A DNA stretch of 64,000 nt from Amycolatopsis albispora (GCF_003312875.1 NZ_CP015163.1:6820001-6884000); one strand, 5' to 3'. Positions 37,830 to 45,946 are shown, counted from the stretch's first letter. Numbers and translations are program-made. The notes: generated from the letters alone by a model not told the origin.

Positions 37830-38542
37830 CGGTCCAGCACCCGCAGCAGGCTGCCGAAGTCGCGGTGCGCCAGCGCCCGGTCGCTGAACGCACCGCGCAC
37901 CTCGGTGGCGGTGATCGCGGGCGCGTCCAGCCGCGAGATGCGCACCACCTGCGGCACCACCCGCTCGGCCAGGTACGCGGCCACCTTGTGGTGCCCGTCC
38001 AGGATGAACCCGCTGTAGCGCTGCTTGCCCGCCACGTGCAGCAGCACGGCGGTCGGGCGGTACCCGGCGCGGATCGCCGTCCGGTAGTAGGCGACGCGCG
38101 GCTCGTCGGCGGGCGGCCAGCCGTCGGTCGGCACCAGGTACCGGTCGTCGTGGTCCTCGTAGAGCCACTGCGGCTCGTCCGGCGCCACGCTGACCACGTA
38201 CCAGTCGCGCTCGTCCGGACCCGCGGTGAACAGCGGTTCCGGGCCGCTCAGCTGGTACCGGCCGTCCGCGAGCAACGCGGTCAGCGGCGCCAGCGTTTCG
38301 GTGAGCGGCCGCCGGATCTGCCCGGTGGCCAGCGCGATCCGCAGCCGGTCCGCCACCTCCGGCCGGACCGGCGGCTCCGGCGCCCGCGCGATCAGCCGCC
38401 CGATCGACCCCTCGTACGCCGAGCTGTCCAGCAATGCCACGGCGCCACCGAGGTACAGCATGCTTTCCACATAACCGTGTTCGGTGACGCTCCCCCTGAT
38501 GTCGACGACGCCTTCGCCGCCGACCACCGTGACCTCTTCCAT
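37820..38542 (-). CDS. Hypothetical protein with ParB-like 'DGHHK' motif
   Basis: 240 residues. The C-terminal third has 'YSGFILDGHHKVAAYLAERVVPQVVRISRLD', resembling the ParB/Srx fold motif DGxHR used for nucleotide binding, though with Lys replacing Arg. The middle includes 'DWYVVSVAPDEPQWLYEDHDDRYLVPTDGWPP'. The gene starts 2 bp after the pxpC stop and so ends the nitrobindin-pxpB-pxpC transcript; it is convergent with pabC with a 10-bp overlap. Possible roles include a nucleotide-dependent regulator or enzyme. I do not recognise the family. Confidence 0.7.
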   Translation of the reverse strand: MEEVTVVGGEGVVDIRGSVTEHGYVESMLYLGGAVALLDSSAYEGSIGRLIARAPEPPVRPEVADRLRIALATGQIRRPLTETLAPLTALLADGRYQLSGPEPLFTAGPDERDWYVVSVAPDEPQWLYEDHDDRYLVPTDGWPPADEPRVAYYRTAIRAGYRPTAVLLHVAGKQRYSGFILDGHHKVAAYLAERVVPQVVRISRLDAPAITATEVRGAFSDRALAHRDFGSLLRVLDRQA

Positions 38543-38544
38543 AC

Positions 38545-39405
38545 TCAGGCTGACGACCGGAAGCGCAGCTTGGTTCCTGGGCGTGCCTGCGCCAGCGCGG
38601 CGAGTGATTTCGCTCGCACTACACCGAGTACCGGGTAACCACCGGTGCTCGGGTGGTCGGCGAGGAAAACCACTGGCAGGCCGCTCGGCGGCAACTGGAC
38701 GGCCCCGGTGAGAATGCCTTCGCTGGGTAGTTCCGCCCCGGCACGGTCAGCCGTTCGGCGCAACGCCGGTCCGTCGAGCCGGAGGCCGACCCGGTTCGAC
38801 TCCGGCGTGACCGTCCACGGCCCGGCCAACTGCTCGGCCGCGTTGTCGAACCAGTCGTCGCGCGGGCCCAGCGTCACCGGAATGCTCAGCTCGTCCGGGA
38901 ACGCCGGTGGCGCCAGCACGTCCACGCCCGCCGGAACCCCGGCCGGGGTGCCGACCGGCAGCACGTCACCGGTGGCGAGCGGCGGCGGCCCGATCTCCGA
39001 GAGCACGTCCCGCGACCGGCTGCGCAGCTCCGGTTCGACCGCGATCCCGCCGGAAACCGCCACGTAGCACCGAAGTCCGCGAGCCGGGGTGCCGAGCGCG
39101 ACGGTCTGCCCGGCCCGCAGGTGCAGCGGGACGTGCGAGCCCATCGGCCTGCCGTCCACCGTGACGGTCACCGGCGCGCCGGTGACCGCGACCGTGCAGG
39201 ACGCGCCAGCGCGCAACCGCAGGCCGCCGAGCAGCGATTCGATGCCCGCCGCGGACTCGGGATTGCCGGTGAGCCGGTTCGCCAGGCGCAGCGCGGGTAC
39301 GTCCAGCGCCCCGGACGGTGGCACGCCCAGATGCGCCAGCCCCGGCCTGCCGAGGTCCTGGACCAGCGCCGACGGGCCGGGTTCGACTACCTCGAGAGTC
39401 CTCAA
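38545..39405 (-). CDS. pxpC: 5-oxoprolinase subunit C (PxpC, biotin-dependent carboxylase-like)
   Basis: 286 residues. 'GPSALVQDLGRPGLAHLGVPPSGALD' and 'PSEGILTGAVQLPPSGLPVVFLADHPSTGGYPVLGVV' are the family signatures (KipA/urea amidolyase C-terminal type). With PxpA and PxpB it hydrolyses 5-oxoproline (pyroglutamate) to glutamate using ATP. pxpB overlaps it by 4 bases upstream. No pxpA is in this window, so it is either elsewhere or the pair acts differently. Confidence 0.9.
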   Translation of the reverse strand: MRTLEVVEPGPSALVQDLGRPGLAHLGVPPSGALDVPALRLANRLTGNPESAAGIESLLGGLRLRAGASCTVAVTGAPVTVTVDGRPMGSHVPLHLRAGQTVALGTPARGLRCYVAVSGGIAVEPELRSRSRDVLSEIGPPPLATGDVLPVGTPAGVPAGVDVLAPPAFPDELSIPVTLGPRDDWFDNAAEQLAGPWTVTPESNRVGLRLDGPALRRTADRAGAELPSEGILTGAVQLPPSGLPVVFLADHPSTGGYPVLGVVRAKSLAALAQARPGTKLRFRSSA

Positions 39406-40013
39406 TGGACGCTCCGGAAACGCACCCGGTCACCCGGGGAGAGCAGGGCGGGCCGTTCGGCACGCGGGTCGAACAACACCGTTCCGGTGCGCCCGATCAA
39501 CCGCCAGCCGCCGGGCGAGGAACGCGGGTAGACCCCGGTGAACTCACCGGCCAGGCCGACCGACCCGGCGGGCACCCGCGTCCGCGGAGTGTCCAAACGC
39601 GACTGCCGCAGTGGCTCGGGAAGCCCGGTCAGGTAACCGAAACCGGGCGCGAACCCGGTGAAGGCGACGGTGTACTCGGCGCCGGTGTGCAGTTCGACCA
39701 CCTCGGCGGTGCTGAGGCCCGCGGTCCGCGCCACCTCGTCGAGGTCGTCGCCGTCGTAGTGCACGTCGATGGTGATCTCCCGTGGCGAACCGGCTGGCGG
39801 ATGGTCCAGATCGGCGGCTTCGACCAGCGAGCGGACCTCGGCGAGCACACCGGAACCGGGCTCGGCCGCGACCAGCACGGTCCGCGCGCCCGGCACGATC
39901 TCGACCACACGGGGCAGTTCGGCGGCCGCGACCACGGCGCGGACCGCACCGGCCTCCTCGAGCGAGGAACACTCGATCAGCGTCGCGTCGGGACCGTACG
40001 GCAGCCAGCGCAT
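39402..40013 (-). CDS. pxpB: 5-oxoprolinase subunit B (PxpB)
   Basis: 203 residues from ATG 40013; a longer frame exists but runs into nitrobindin. It contains 'AFTGFAPGFGYLTGLPEPL', 'TPRTRVPAGSVGLAGEFTGVYPRSSPGGWRLIGRTG', the KipI/allophanate-hydrolase-subunit signature. It partners PxpC in 5-oxoproline hydrolysis. Spacing of 11 bp to nitrobindin and 4-bp overlap with pxpC indicate one operon. Confidence 0.9.
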   Translation of the reverse strand: MRWLPYGPDATLIECSSLEEAGAVRAVVAAAELPRVVEIVPGARTVLVAAEPGSGVLAEVRSLVEAADLDHPPAGSPREITIDVHYDGDDLDEVARTAGLSTAEVVELHTGAEYTVAFTGFAPGFGYLTGLPEPLRQSRLDTPRTRVPAGSVGLAGEFTGVYPRSSPGGWRLIGRTGTVLFDPRAERPALLSPGDRVRFRSVH

Positions 40014-40024
40014 CGGGCCGCGGC

Positions 40025-40639
40025 TCAGCCCACCACGCGGCGCAGGTAGACGGAGACGTGCGGCTGCATCTCCTGGCCGACCATGGCGCGTTCCTCCACG
40101 TACCCGAGGTCGGTGTTGTTCACCAGGCCGTACAGCCGCTTCGCGCCGGTGACCTCCTTGGCCGAGGTGCTGCGCACCACCGCGTCGGTGGCCATCTCCC
40201 ACGAAGTCAGGTTGCGCGGCTCGCCGTAGAACAGCTCGACGATGCCGGTGTTGTGCGCGAGCAGCAGCTCGAACGAGTCGTCCGGCTGCGGCCGCCACCA
40301 GCCTGTCTCGCGGGCGGCCTGACGGACGACCTCGCCGTTGTCGTCGAGCAGCCACGACCGCGCCTCGTGGTAGAGGAACGGGCGGCCGTCGTGCGCGATG
40401 GTCAGCTGCTGCGCGAACTTGCGCGGGCCGTCGATGGTCGGGTAGTTGATCTCGCCTTCCCCGCGCCAGACACCGACCAGCGGCAGCAGCGGCAGGCACT
40501 GGGCATGCAGCTCGGGGCCCTCGCGCAGGTTCGCCGTGTCCACCGGGATCGGGAGGTCGTCGAACTGGGGCAGGTTGAGCGCGCGCGTGTGCTCCGCGCG
40601 GTCAGCCGCGGCCTGGATGGCGTCGTCGCCGGAAGACAT
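40025..40639 (-). CDS. Nitrobindin-like heme protein (FABP-like, DUF1794)
   Basis: 204 residues. A GxWxGxG motif appears in 'LVGVWRGEGEI' and the C-terminal 'MQPHVSVYLRRV' supplies the His that binds ferric heme in nitrobindins. The fold is a 10-stranded beta barrel; characterised members bind heme and isomerise peroxynitrite. The position corresponds to Rv0813c. The N-terminal 50 residues are a helical extension. ATG 40639. Confidence 0.88.
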   Translation of the reverse strand: MSSGDDAIQAAADRAEHTRALNLPQFDDLPIPVDTANLREGPELHAQCLPLLPLVGVWRGEGEINYPTIDGPRKFAQQLTIAHDGRPFLYHEARSWLLDDNGEVVRQAARETGWWRPQPDDSFELLLAHNTGIVELFYGEPRNLTSWEMATDAVVRSTSAKEVTGAKRLYGLVNNTDLGYVEERAMVGQEMQPHVSVYLRRVVG

Positions 40640-40645
40640 CGGGGA

Positions 40646-40744
40646 TCAGCGGTTGTCGGTGTAGAGGCGGTACACCACGTACGCGGCGAACCACGTCACC
40701 AGGACTCCCGACAGCACCAGCAGCACCGTGAAGAAGATATGCAC
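40646..40744 (-). CDS. 32-residue single-pass membrane protein
   Basis: GTG 40744 to TGA 40646 encodes MHIFFTVLLVLSGVLVTWFA, then AYVVYRLYTDNR: one transmembrane helix with a short polar end. Minus-strand TATCCT ends 6 bases before the GTG, so the mRNA is probably leaderless. It sits 6 bp upstream of the nitrobindin gene on the same strand, and the terminator at 40771 isolates it from the gene before it, so it should be the first gene of the nitrobindin operon. I recall similar tiny proteins in Pseudonocardiaceae annotated as hypothetical. Function unknown. Confidence 0.75.
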   Translation of the reverse strand: MHIFFTVLLVLSGVLVTWFAAYVVYRLYTDNR

Positions 40745-40770
40745 GCGTGCAGGATAACCGGAGACAAAAC

Positions 40771-40800
40771 GAGGGGCTCTCCCGGCCGGGAGAGCCCCTC
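40771..40800 (-). terminator. Intrinsic terminator after sseC
   Basis: A perfect 30-base palindrome, GAGGGGCTCTCCCGG and its complement, 15 bp downstream of the DUF1416 stop. On the minus strand it is followed by GTTTTGT. It ends the DUF4395-cysA-sseC transcript. Confidence 0.85.
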
Positions 40801-40815
40801 GGGCAAAAGCCGTGG

Positions 40816-41124
40816 TCAGGAGACCGCAACCGCCAGCCGGTGCAGGCCGGGGCCGTCGGCGGTGACACTCGCCTCACCGTTTCCGGTGCGGTGCAGCGCC
40901 CGCACGGTCCACTCGCCGGGCGCCGCGTAGAAGCGGAAGTCGCCGTCGGCCGAGGAGACCACCTCGCCGGTGAAGTCGCCGCCCGAGTCGAGCAGGCGCA
41001 CGAAGGCACCGCCGATCGGGCCGCCGTCGCCGGTCACCTTGCCGGCCAGCACGACCTGGCCGTTGGTGTCGAAGTCGGCCGGGGTGGCCTCCTGCGCCGG
41101 GGCGCCGCAACCGTCGTCAGCCAT
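40816..41124 (-). CDS. sseC: SseC-like DUF1416 protein
   Basis: 102 residues from ATG 41124 (GTG 41127 is an alternative). The family is conserved beside the rhodanese-like CysA in actinobacteria (SseC2-CysA2 in M. tuberculosis). It begins with 'DDGCGAP' and has a carboxypeptidase-regulatory-like beta sandwich ('VVLAGKVTGDGGPIGGAFVRLLDSGGDFTGEVVSSADGDFRFYAAPGEW'). A role in sulfur metabolism is suggested by context. Its ATG overlaps the cysA stop (ATGA). Confidence 0.88.
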   Translation of the reverse strand: MADDGCGAPAQEATPADFDTNGQVVLAGKVTGDGGPIGGAFVRLLDSGGDFTGEVVSSADGDFRFYAAPGEWTVRALHRTGNGEASVTADGPGLHRLAVAVS

Positions 41125-41960
41125 CACTTAGCTCCCGTCTCGACCGGCACGCCGACCAGCGAGCCGTATTCGGTCCACGATCCGTCGTAGTTCTTCACGT
41201 TCTGGTAGCCGAGCAACTCGCGCAGGGCGAACCAGGCGATCGAGGAGCGCTCCCCGATCCGGCAGTACGCGATGGTCGGCTTCGACTCGTCGAGGCCCTC
41301 CGCGGCGTACAGCTCCTTGATCTCTTCCTCGGTCTTGAAGGTGCCGTCCTCGTTGGCCACCTTCGCCCACGGCACGTTCAGCGCGCCCGGGATGTGGCCG
41401 GGGACCTGGGACTGCTCCTGCGGCAGGTGCGCCGGGGCGAGCAGCTTGCCGGAGAACTCGTCGGGGGAGCGCACGTCGACGAAGTTGTTCTGGCCGATGG
41501 CCTGCACGACCTCGTCGCGGAAGGCGCGGATCGAGTGGTCCTGCTCCTTGGCCTTGTACTCGGTGCGCTCGCGCTTGACGTCACCGGTGTCGAGCGGGCG
41601 CCCGTCCAGCTCCCACTTCTTGCGGCCGCCGTCGAGCAGCTGCACGTTCTCGTGGCCGTAGAGCTTGAAGTACCAGTAGGCGTACGCGGCGAACCAGTTG
41701 TTGTTGCCGCCGTAGAGGATGACGCGGTCCTCGTTGCTGATGCCCTTCTCCGACAGCAGGGCCTCGAAGCCCTCCTTGGAGACGAAGTCGCGGCGCACCG
41801 GGTCCTGCAGGTCCTTGCGCCAGTCGAACTTCACCGCGCCACGGATGTGCCCGCCGTCGTAGGCGGTGGTGTCCTCGTCGACCTCGGCGAAGACCACACC
41901 GGGGGTGTCGAGGTTCTCTTCTGCCCATGCTGTGGTGACCAGCACGTCTTCACGGCTCAT
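41124..41960 (-). CDS. cysA2: Thiosulfate sulfurtransferase (rhodanese), CysA2-type
   Basis: 278 residues, two rhodanese domains. The C-terminal active loop is 'YCRIGERSS' with catalytic Cys in the CRxGxR pattern; the N-terminal domain contains 'VILYGGNNNWFAAYAYWYFKLYGHENVQLLDGG'. The name cysA2 follows the mycobacterial gene and should not be confused with the sulfate ABC ATPase CysA. It transfers sulfane sulfur, for example from thiosulfate to cyanide or thiols. It is coupled to sseC and follows DUF4395 and the leader peptide, in a sulfur-linked operon. Confidence 0.93.
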   Translation of the reverse strand: MSREDVLVTTAWAEENLDTPGVVFAEVDEDTTAYDGGHIRGAVKFDWRKDLQDPVRRDFVSKEGFEALLSEKGISNEDRVILYGGNNNWFAAYAYWYFKLYGHENVQLLDGGRKKWELDGRPLDTGDVKRERTEYKAKEQDHSIRAFRDEVVQAIGQNNFVDVRSPDEFSGKLLAPAHLPQEQSQVPGHIPGALNVPWAKVANEDGTFKTEEEIKELYAAEGLDESKPTIAYCRIGERSSIAWFALRELLGYQNVKNYDGSWTEYGSLVGVPVETGAK

Positions 41961-42005
41961 GGAGCGGCACTGCCTTTCTTGGGTTCGGGACTGGGTTTCT
42001 GCGTT

Positions 42006-42440
42006 CTAGGTGGGTTTCGCCGTCGGCGTGATGCGCCGGATCAGCAGGTACATCTCGCAGCCGAGACAGAAGTTGAACGCCGCGTTGAGGAAGGCCGCGA
42101 ACAGCGCGAACGCCGTGGCGACCACACCGAGCGCGGTGACCTCGGTGGCGTAGCCGATCGTGCCGACGAGCGCGAACACGAAGCCGACGGCCTGCGCGAA
42201 CCGCAGCGGCGCCGCGTCCTCGCGCTCGCTCGTCGGCTTCAGCCGCGGGGCGACCAGGTAGCGGTAGACCAGGGAGTAGGGGGCGGGTTTCAGGCCGATG
42301 AAGGCGCCGATGGCGAAGACCACCGTCTGGGCGGCCAGCAGCGGCCACCACCCGGTGACCAGCACCACGGCGAGCACGATCGTGGTCAGGATCGCCGCGA
42401 AGCGCGGGCCTCGTGGATCGACCGCTGGTCCTGCCGGCAT
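42006..42440 (-). CDS. DUF4395 membrane protein
   Basis: 144 residues with four hydrophobic helices. 'DPRGPRFAAILTTIVLAVVL' and 'FNAAFNFCLGCEMYLLI' match DUF4395, which carries a C-terminal CxxC-like 'CLGC' near the membrane and is often adjacent to thioredoxin-like and rhodanese genes, as here. A role in sulfur or redox transport is inferred. ATG 42440 has a strong AGGAGG site. It is the first long gene after the leader peptide and attenuator. Confidence 0.85.
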   Translation of the reverse strand: MPAGPAVDPRGPRFAAILTTIVLAVVLVTGWWPLLAAQTVVFAIGAFIGLKPAPYSLVYRYLVAPRLKPTSEREDAAPLRFAQAVGFVFALVGTIGYATEVTALGVVATAFALFAAFLNAAFNFCLGCEMYLLIRRITPTAKPT

Positions 42441-42508
42441 GTCACCTCCTGGGCTCGGTGGAACGCGAGCGCGCGCGAATGCGCACGGGATGAGCTGGGG
42501 AGAAAGCG

Positions 42509-42530
42509 GTTCACCACGCGGGCGGTGAAC
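42509..42530 (-). terminator. Attenuator-like hairpin after leader peptide
   Basis: GTTCACC (42509-42515) and GGTGAAC (42524-42530) form a 7-bp stem with an 8-base loop, starting 4 bases after the leader-peptide stop. On the transcript it is followed by CGCTTTCTCC. A ribosome on the leader could decide whether this hairpin forms. Confidence 0.5.
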
Positions 42531-42534
42531 GCGG

Positions 42535-42636
42535 TCAGCGGCGACAGAGGCTGCTGCGGACCCGGCACAGGTCGACCGCGCGCCGCTGGGTCAGGAACCA
42601 GCGCCGCATCGAGGTGTCGGGCCGTGGCGAGTGCAC
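42535..42636 (-). CDS. Putative cysteine-containing leader peptide
   Basis: 33 residues from GTG 42636 (or 24 from ATG 42609), ending '...RRWFLTQRRAVDLCRVRSSLCRR'. The 'LTxRRAVDLCRVxSxLCR' ending is the pattern of actinobacterial leader peptides found upstream of sulfur genes; PGAP labels them 'putative leader peptide'. TACCCT lies 7 bases before the GTG, giving a leaderless start. It sits 94 bp before DUF4395-cysA2-sseC with a hairpin in between. In M. smegmatis comparable Cys-rich upstream ORFs regulate sulfur operons according to cysteine supply; the same is inferred here. Confidence 0.7.
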   Translation of the reverse strand: MHSPRPDTSMRRWFLTQRRAVDLCRVRSSLCRR

Positions 42637-42701
42637 GAGCGCCAGGGTACCCACGCTTCCCTCAGAGTGGGAACACTGCTCACCTGATGGGACGGATCCC
42701 G

Positions 42702-43133
42702 CTATGCGGACAGTTTCAGGTGCGGCGCGAGAGCTTCCAGCAGGTCAGGGCCCTTTGGAATGCCGCCGATGCGCAGCAGTTCACGGCCGTCGGGGGCGTA
42801 GGCCAGCGTGGTCGGCGTCCGCAGCACACCGAGGCGCTGGGCGACCTCGGGCTGGTTCGTCACGTCCAGGTCGACGTGCCGCAGGCCGTCGGTCCGGTCG
42901 GCGAGGTGGGACAGCAGGGCCCGCGTCTGGCGGCAGGGCGCGCAGAAGGTGGTGGAGATCTGCACGAGCGTGACCGGAGCGCCCGGGTCGAGCGCTTCGG
43001 CCACCGGCTGGGGCAGCTCCGGCCGCACGGTCACGGGCTTGGCCGCCTTGATGCGGCCGTTGCGCCGTTGCAGCACGAGCCCGGCCGCGGTCGCCACGAC
43101 CAGCGTGCCGAGCAGCACCCAGATGCCCGCCAA
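42702..43133 (-). CDS. thiX: Membrane-anchored thioredoxin-like protein (ThiX type)
   Basis: 143 residues. One N-terminal membrane helix (3-22), a short basic linker, then a thioredoxin fold with the active motif C-A-P-C in 'STTFCAPCRQTRALLSHLA' and the cis-Pro in 'RTPTTLAY'. The name follows the mycobacterial neighbour of cysA2 (Rv0816c). It likely reduces or relays thiols; orientation of the domain relative to the membrane is not certain. It starts 1 bp after the lmeA stop, so the two form an operon. Confidence 0.88.
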   Translation of the reverse strand: MAGIWVLLGTLVVATAAGLVLQRRNGRIKAAKPVTVRPELPQPVAEALDPGAPVTLVQISTTFCAPCRQTRALLSHLADRTDGLRHVDLDVTNQPEVAQRLGVLRTPTTLAYAPDGRELLRIGGIPKGPDLLEALAPHLKLSA

Positions 43134-43134
43134 G

Positions 43135-44025
43135 TCAGCCTCCCGCGTTCGCTCCGGCGCCGGCGAACGAGACGTTCTTCGCCTCGCCCTTCAGGATCAC
43201 CGCGCCCTGCTCCACCCGGACCGCCTTCGGGGTCACCTCGAACGGCAGGCTCCCGGTGTCCACCGTGGCCTTGAAGTTCGGCAGCAGCGCCTTCTGCACC
43301 TGAGGGGGAACGACGGTGGTCTCGCCGTCATTCCCGAACTGGAGCCGCTCGGGCGTGATGTGGATGGCGGTGCCGTCCAGCTCGATCATCGCGAAGCAGT
43401 ACAGCTCCAGCTTCTCACCGGCCAGCTGCAGCGTGCCCGACATGCGGACACCCGCCGAGGCGTCGTCCTCCGACTCGTCCGGCGGCTCGATGGTGGTCGG
43501 CGTGTCGGGGTCCGAACCGCCGTTGAGCACGTAGTCGTCGCTGGCCGGGTCGATCTTCAGGTTCTCGATCTTGGTCAGCGGCTCGACCCTGGCGATGTCG
43601 CTGTCCTTGAGCTTCACCTGGCCCTCGAGCGTGCCGATCTTGATCGTGTCCACCTTGCCGCCGACCAGGTCGGACAGCGGGGCCTCGACGTCACGCAGGT
43701 GCGCCTGCAGCTCCACGTCACGCAGCACGTCCTGCACCGGCACCCCGGCGGCGGACAGCGAGATGTGACCGTACTCACCGCCGAGCGCCTGGGTCAGGAA
43801 CGGGAAGCCGTGCACGGTCACCGACGGGTCCTCGGTCAGCTTGAACTGCTCACGTGCCTTCTGCGACACCGTGTGCTCGGCGAACGCGGCGGCGCCGAAG
43901 TCGGCCGCGGTGAGGATCGCGGCCAGCACCACCACCACGATGATGATCCGTCGCGCGCGCCTCCCGCGGGGTCGCTCGTGGGGCCGTGGGGCGGTCGTGT
44001 CGTACTGGGTCACCGGGCCGCTCAC
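43135..44025 (-). CDS. lmeA: DUF2993 protein, LmeA-like
   Basis: 296 residues from GTG 44025 (another GTG at 44013 is possible). A basic cytoplasmic N-terminus, one membrane helix ('IIIVVVVLAAILTAADFGAAAFA') and an extracytoplasmic DUF2993 domain ('VTVHGFPFLTQALGGEYGHISLSAAGVPV'). The mycobacterial LmeA at the same position (Rv0817c) is needed for lipomannan/LAM mannan elongation and binds phosphoinositides; a similar role in Amycolatopsis-type lipoglycans is inferred. The middle contains an unusually acidic Asp/Glu/Ser/Pro stretch (about 178-200). Confidence 0.82.
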   Translation of the reverse strand: MSGPVTQYDTTAPRPHERPRGRRARRIIIVVVVLAAILTAADFGAAAFAEHTVSQKAREQFKLTEDPSVTVHGFPFLTQALGGEYGHISLSAAGVPVQDVLRDVELQAHLRDVEAPLSDLVGGKVDTIKIGTLEGQVKLKDSDIARVEPLTKIENLKIDPASDDYVLNGGSDPDTPTTIEPPDESEDDASAGVRMSGTLQLAGEKLELYCFAMIELDGTAIHITPERLQFGNDGETTVVPPQVQKALLPNFKATVDTGSLPFEVTPKAVRVEQGAVILKGEAKNVSFAGAGANAGG

Positions 44026-44199
44026 TCGTCCGCGCTTCCTCTCACCAGGGGTTCTGGATCGACGCAAGCTGCCGCGATCGGATGTGACCAACGCGGCAGC
44101 GCTATGTCTTTCCCGTGTTCAGTCGCTATTCTCACTCAGCACCGACCCGAGCCGTTCTCCGAAGCGGCGTGCTCGCGACAACGATAAGGCGGTGTGGCG

Positions 44200-44946
44200 A
44201 TGAGCCTGGACCTGCTGGTGCTGACCGCGGAACCCGAGGCCACTTCGGTGCTTCCCGCGTTGGATCTGCTGCCGCACACCGTACGCGTCCGGCCGCCGGA
44301 GGTCACCGCCCTGCTCGACGCGGGCCACCGCGACGTGATCCTGCTCGACGCCCGCACCGACCTGGCCTCGGCGAAGAGCCTGTGCCGGCTGCTCAAGGGC
44401 GCCGGTGACGAGGACACCGCCACCCCGGTGATCGCCGTGGTGGGCGAGGGCGGGCTGGTCGCGGTCAGCTCGGAGTGGCGCACCGACGACATCATGCTCC
44501 CCACCGCCGGCCCGGCCGAGGTGGACGCCCGGCTGCGGCTGGTCAGCACCCGCGACGGCGGCGGCCAGCAGGCCGACGCCGAGGTCCGCATCGGTGACCT
44601 GGTGATCGACGAGGCCACCTACACCGCCCGGCTGCGCAAGCGCACCCTCGAGCTGACCTACAAGGAGTTCGAGCTGCTCAAGTACCTCGCGCAGCACGCG
44701 GGCCGGGTGTTCACCCGCGCCCAGCTGCTGCAGGAGGTCTGGGGTTACGACTTCTTCGGCGGCACCAGGACGGTCGACGTGCACGTCCGGCGGCTGCGCG
44801 CCAAGCTCGGCCCGGAGCACGAGCAGATGATCGGCACCGTGCGGAACGTGGGTTACAAGTTCGAGCGGCCGGTCAAGGGCGCGAGCAAGCCGATGACCGC
44901 CGAGCAGCCGGTCGAGCTTCCGCAGCAGGAGTACACCCGCCGGTAG
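44200..44946 (+). CDS. glnR: GlnR, OmpR-family global nitrogen regulator
   Basis: 248 residues from ATG 44200 (GTG 44194 also possible). N-terminal receiver-like domain ('[34 protein letters not shown]', Asp in '[20 protein letters not shown]') without a cognate kinase, and a C-terminal winged helix ('[53 protein letters not shown]'). This is the atypical orphan GlnR that controls glutamine synthetase, nitrite and ammonium genes in actinomycetes without classic phosphorylation. It lies 10 bp before mshD. It is divergent from lmeA. Confidence 0.9.
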   Translation: MSLDLLVLTAEPEATSVLPALDLLPHTVRVRPPEVTALLDAGHRDVILLDARTDLASAKSLCRLLKGAGDEDTATPVIAVVGEGGLVAVSSEWRTDDIMLPTAGPAEVDARLRLVSTRDGGGQQADAEVRIGDLVIDEATYTARLRKRTLELTYKEFELLKYLAQHAGRVFTRAQLLQEVWGYDFFGGTRTVDVHVRRLRAKLGPEHEQMIGTVRNVGYKFERPVKGASKPMTAEQPVELPQQEYTRR

Positions 44947-44956
44947 ATTCGGCGGC

Positions 44957-45847
44957 ATGTCGAACGCGCGGTGGTCGGAGCAACTGGACGAAGCCGAAGC
45001 CGGGCAGGTGCGTGCGCTGTTGCACGCCGCCCGTGAGGCGGACGGGCGCCCCGAGGAGATCGAGCCGCCGTCCGGTGGGCTGCACCTGCTGAGGCACGAG
45101 GACGGGGAACTGGTCGGTTACACCCACCTCGACACCGCCGGGGATTCCTTCGGCCGCCAGGTCGCCGAGCTGATCGTGCGGCCGGACCACCGTCGCCGCG
45201 GGCACGGCACCGAGCTGACGCGGGCACTCCTGGCACGTGACGGTGACCTGCGCATCTGGGCACACGGCGACCACCCCGGTGCCGCGCGGATCGCCGCGAA
45301 GCTCGGGCTCCAGCGCGCGCGGGAACTGCTGGTGCTCAGCGCGGACGTCGACGGCCAGGAGTGGCCGGAACCGAAGCTCGCCGACGGCGTCTCCCTGCGC
45401 ACCTTCGAGCCCGGCCGCGACGAGGAGGCCGTGATCGCGGTGAACGCGCGTGCCTTCGACTGGCATCCCGAGCAGGGCGCGCTGACCGTCGACGAACTGC
45501 GGGCCACCGAACGCGAGCCGTGGTTCGACGCCGACGGCTTCTTCCTCGCCGAGCGCGACGGCGCGGAAGGCACCGTGATCGGCTTCCACTGGACCAAGGT
45601 GCACCCGCCGAACCCGGCCCGGTTCGGCGGCGAGCCGGTCGGCGAGGTCTACGTGGTCGGCGTGGACCCCGGCGCCCAGGGCGGCGGGCTCGGCAAGGCC
45701 CTGACCCTGGCCGGGCTGCGGTATCTGCGCGAGCGCGGGCTCAAGCAGGTGATCTTGTACGTCGAAGGGGACAACGCGCCAGCCGTGGCCGTGTACACAA
45801 AACTCGGTTTCGGCCGCCACGAGGCCGACATCCAATACTCCCGTTAA
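44957..45847 (+). CDS. mshD: Mycothiol synthase MshD
   Basis: 296 residues, two GNAT acetyltransferase domains. The C-terminal active domain shows 'VYVVGVDPGAQGGGLGKALTLAGLRYLRERGLKQVILYVEGDNAPAVAVYTKLGF', the acetyl-CoA loop and the MshD C-terminus; the N-terminal domain is diverged. It acetylates Cys-GlcN-Ins in the last step of mycothiol synthesis. TAGATT lies 7 bases before the ATG, suggesting its own leaderless promoter inside the end of glnR. Presence of mycothiol supports an actinomycete. Confidence 0.95.
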   Translation: MSNARWSEQLDEAEAGQVRALLHAAREADGRPEEIEPPSGGLHLLRHEDGELVGYTHLDTAGDSFGRQVAELIVRPDHRRRGHGTELTRALLARDGDLRIWAHGDHPGAARIAAKLGLQRARELLVLSADVDGQEWPEPKLADGVSLRTFEPGRDEEAVIAVNARAFDWHPEQGALTVDELRATEREPWFDADGFFLAERDGAEGTVIGFHWTKVHPPNPARFGGEPVGEVYVVGVDPGAQGGGLGKALTLAGLRYLRERGLKQVILYVEGDNAPAVAVYTKLGFGRHEADIQYSR

Positions 45848-45946
45848 CCCGGAGCCAGCAGCCCGTCACGGTGGGCAAACGCCCAGGTCACGGCCAGGAC
45901 ACGAGCAGCTGTCGAGACTAGTAGTACTGCTCACAATGGCGGCCTT

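Noticed and set aside
41394..43274. Long plus-strand frame over cysA2, DUF4395 and thiX
   Set aside because: Covers several genuine minus-strand genes with conserved motifs; no domain visible in it.
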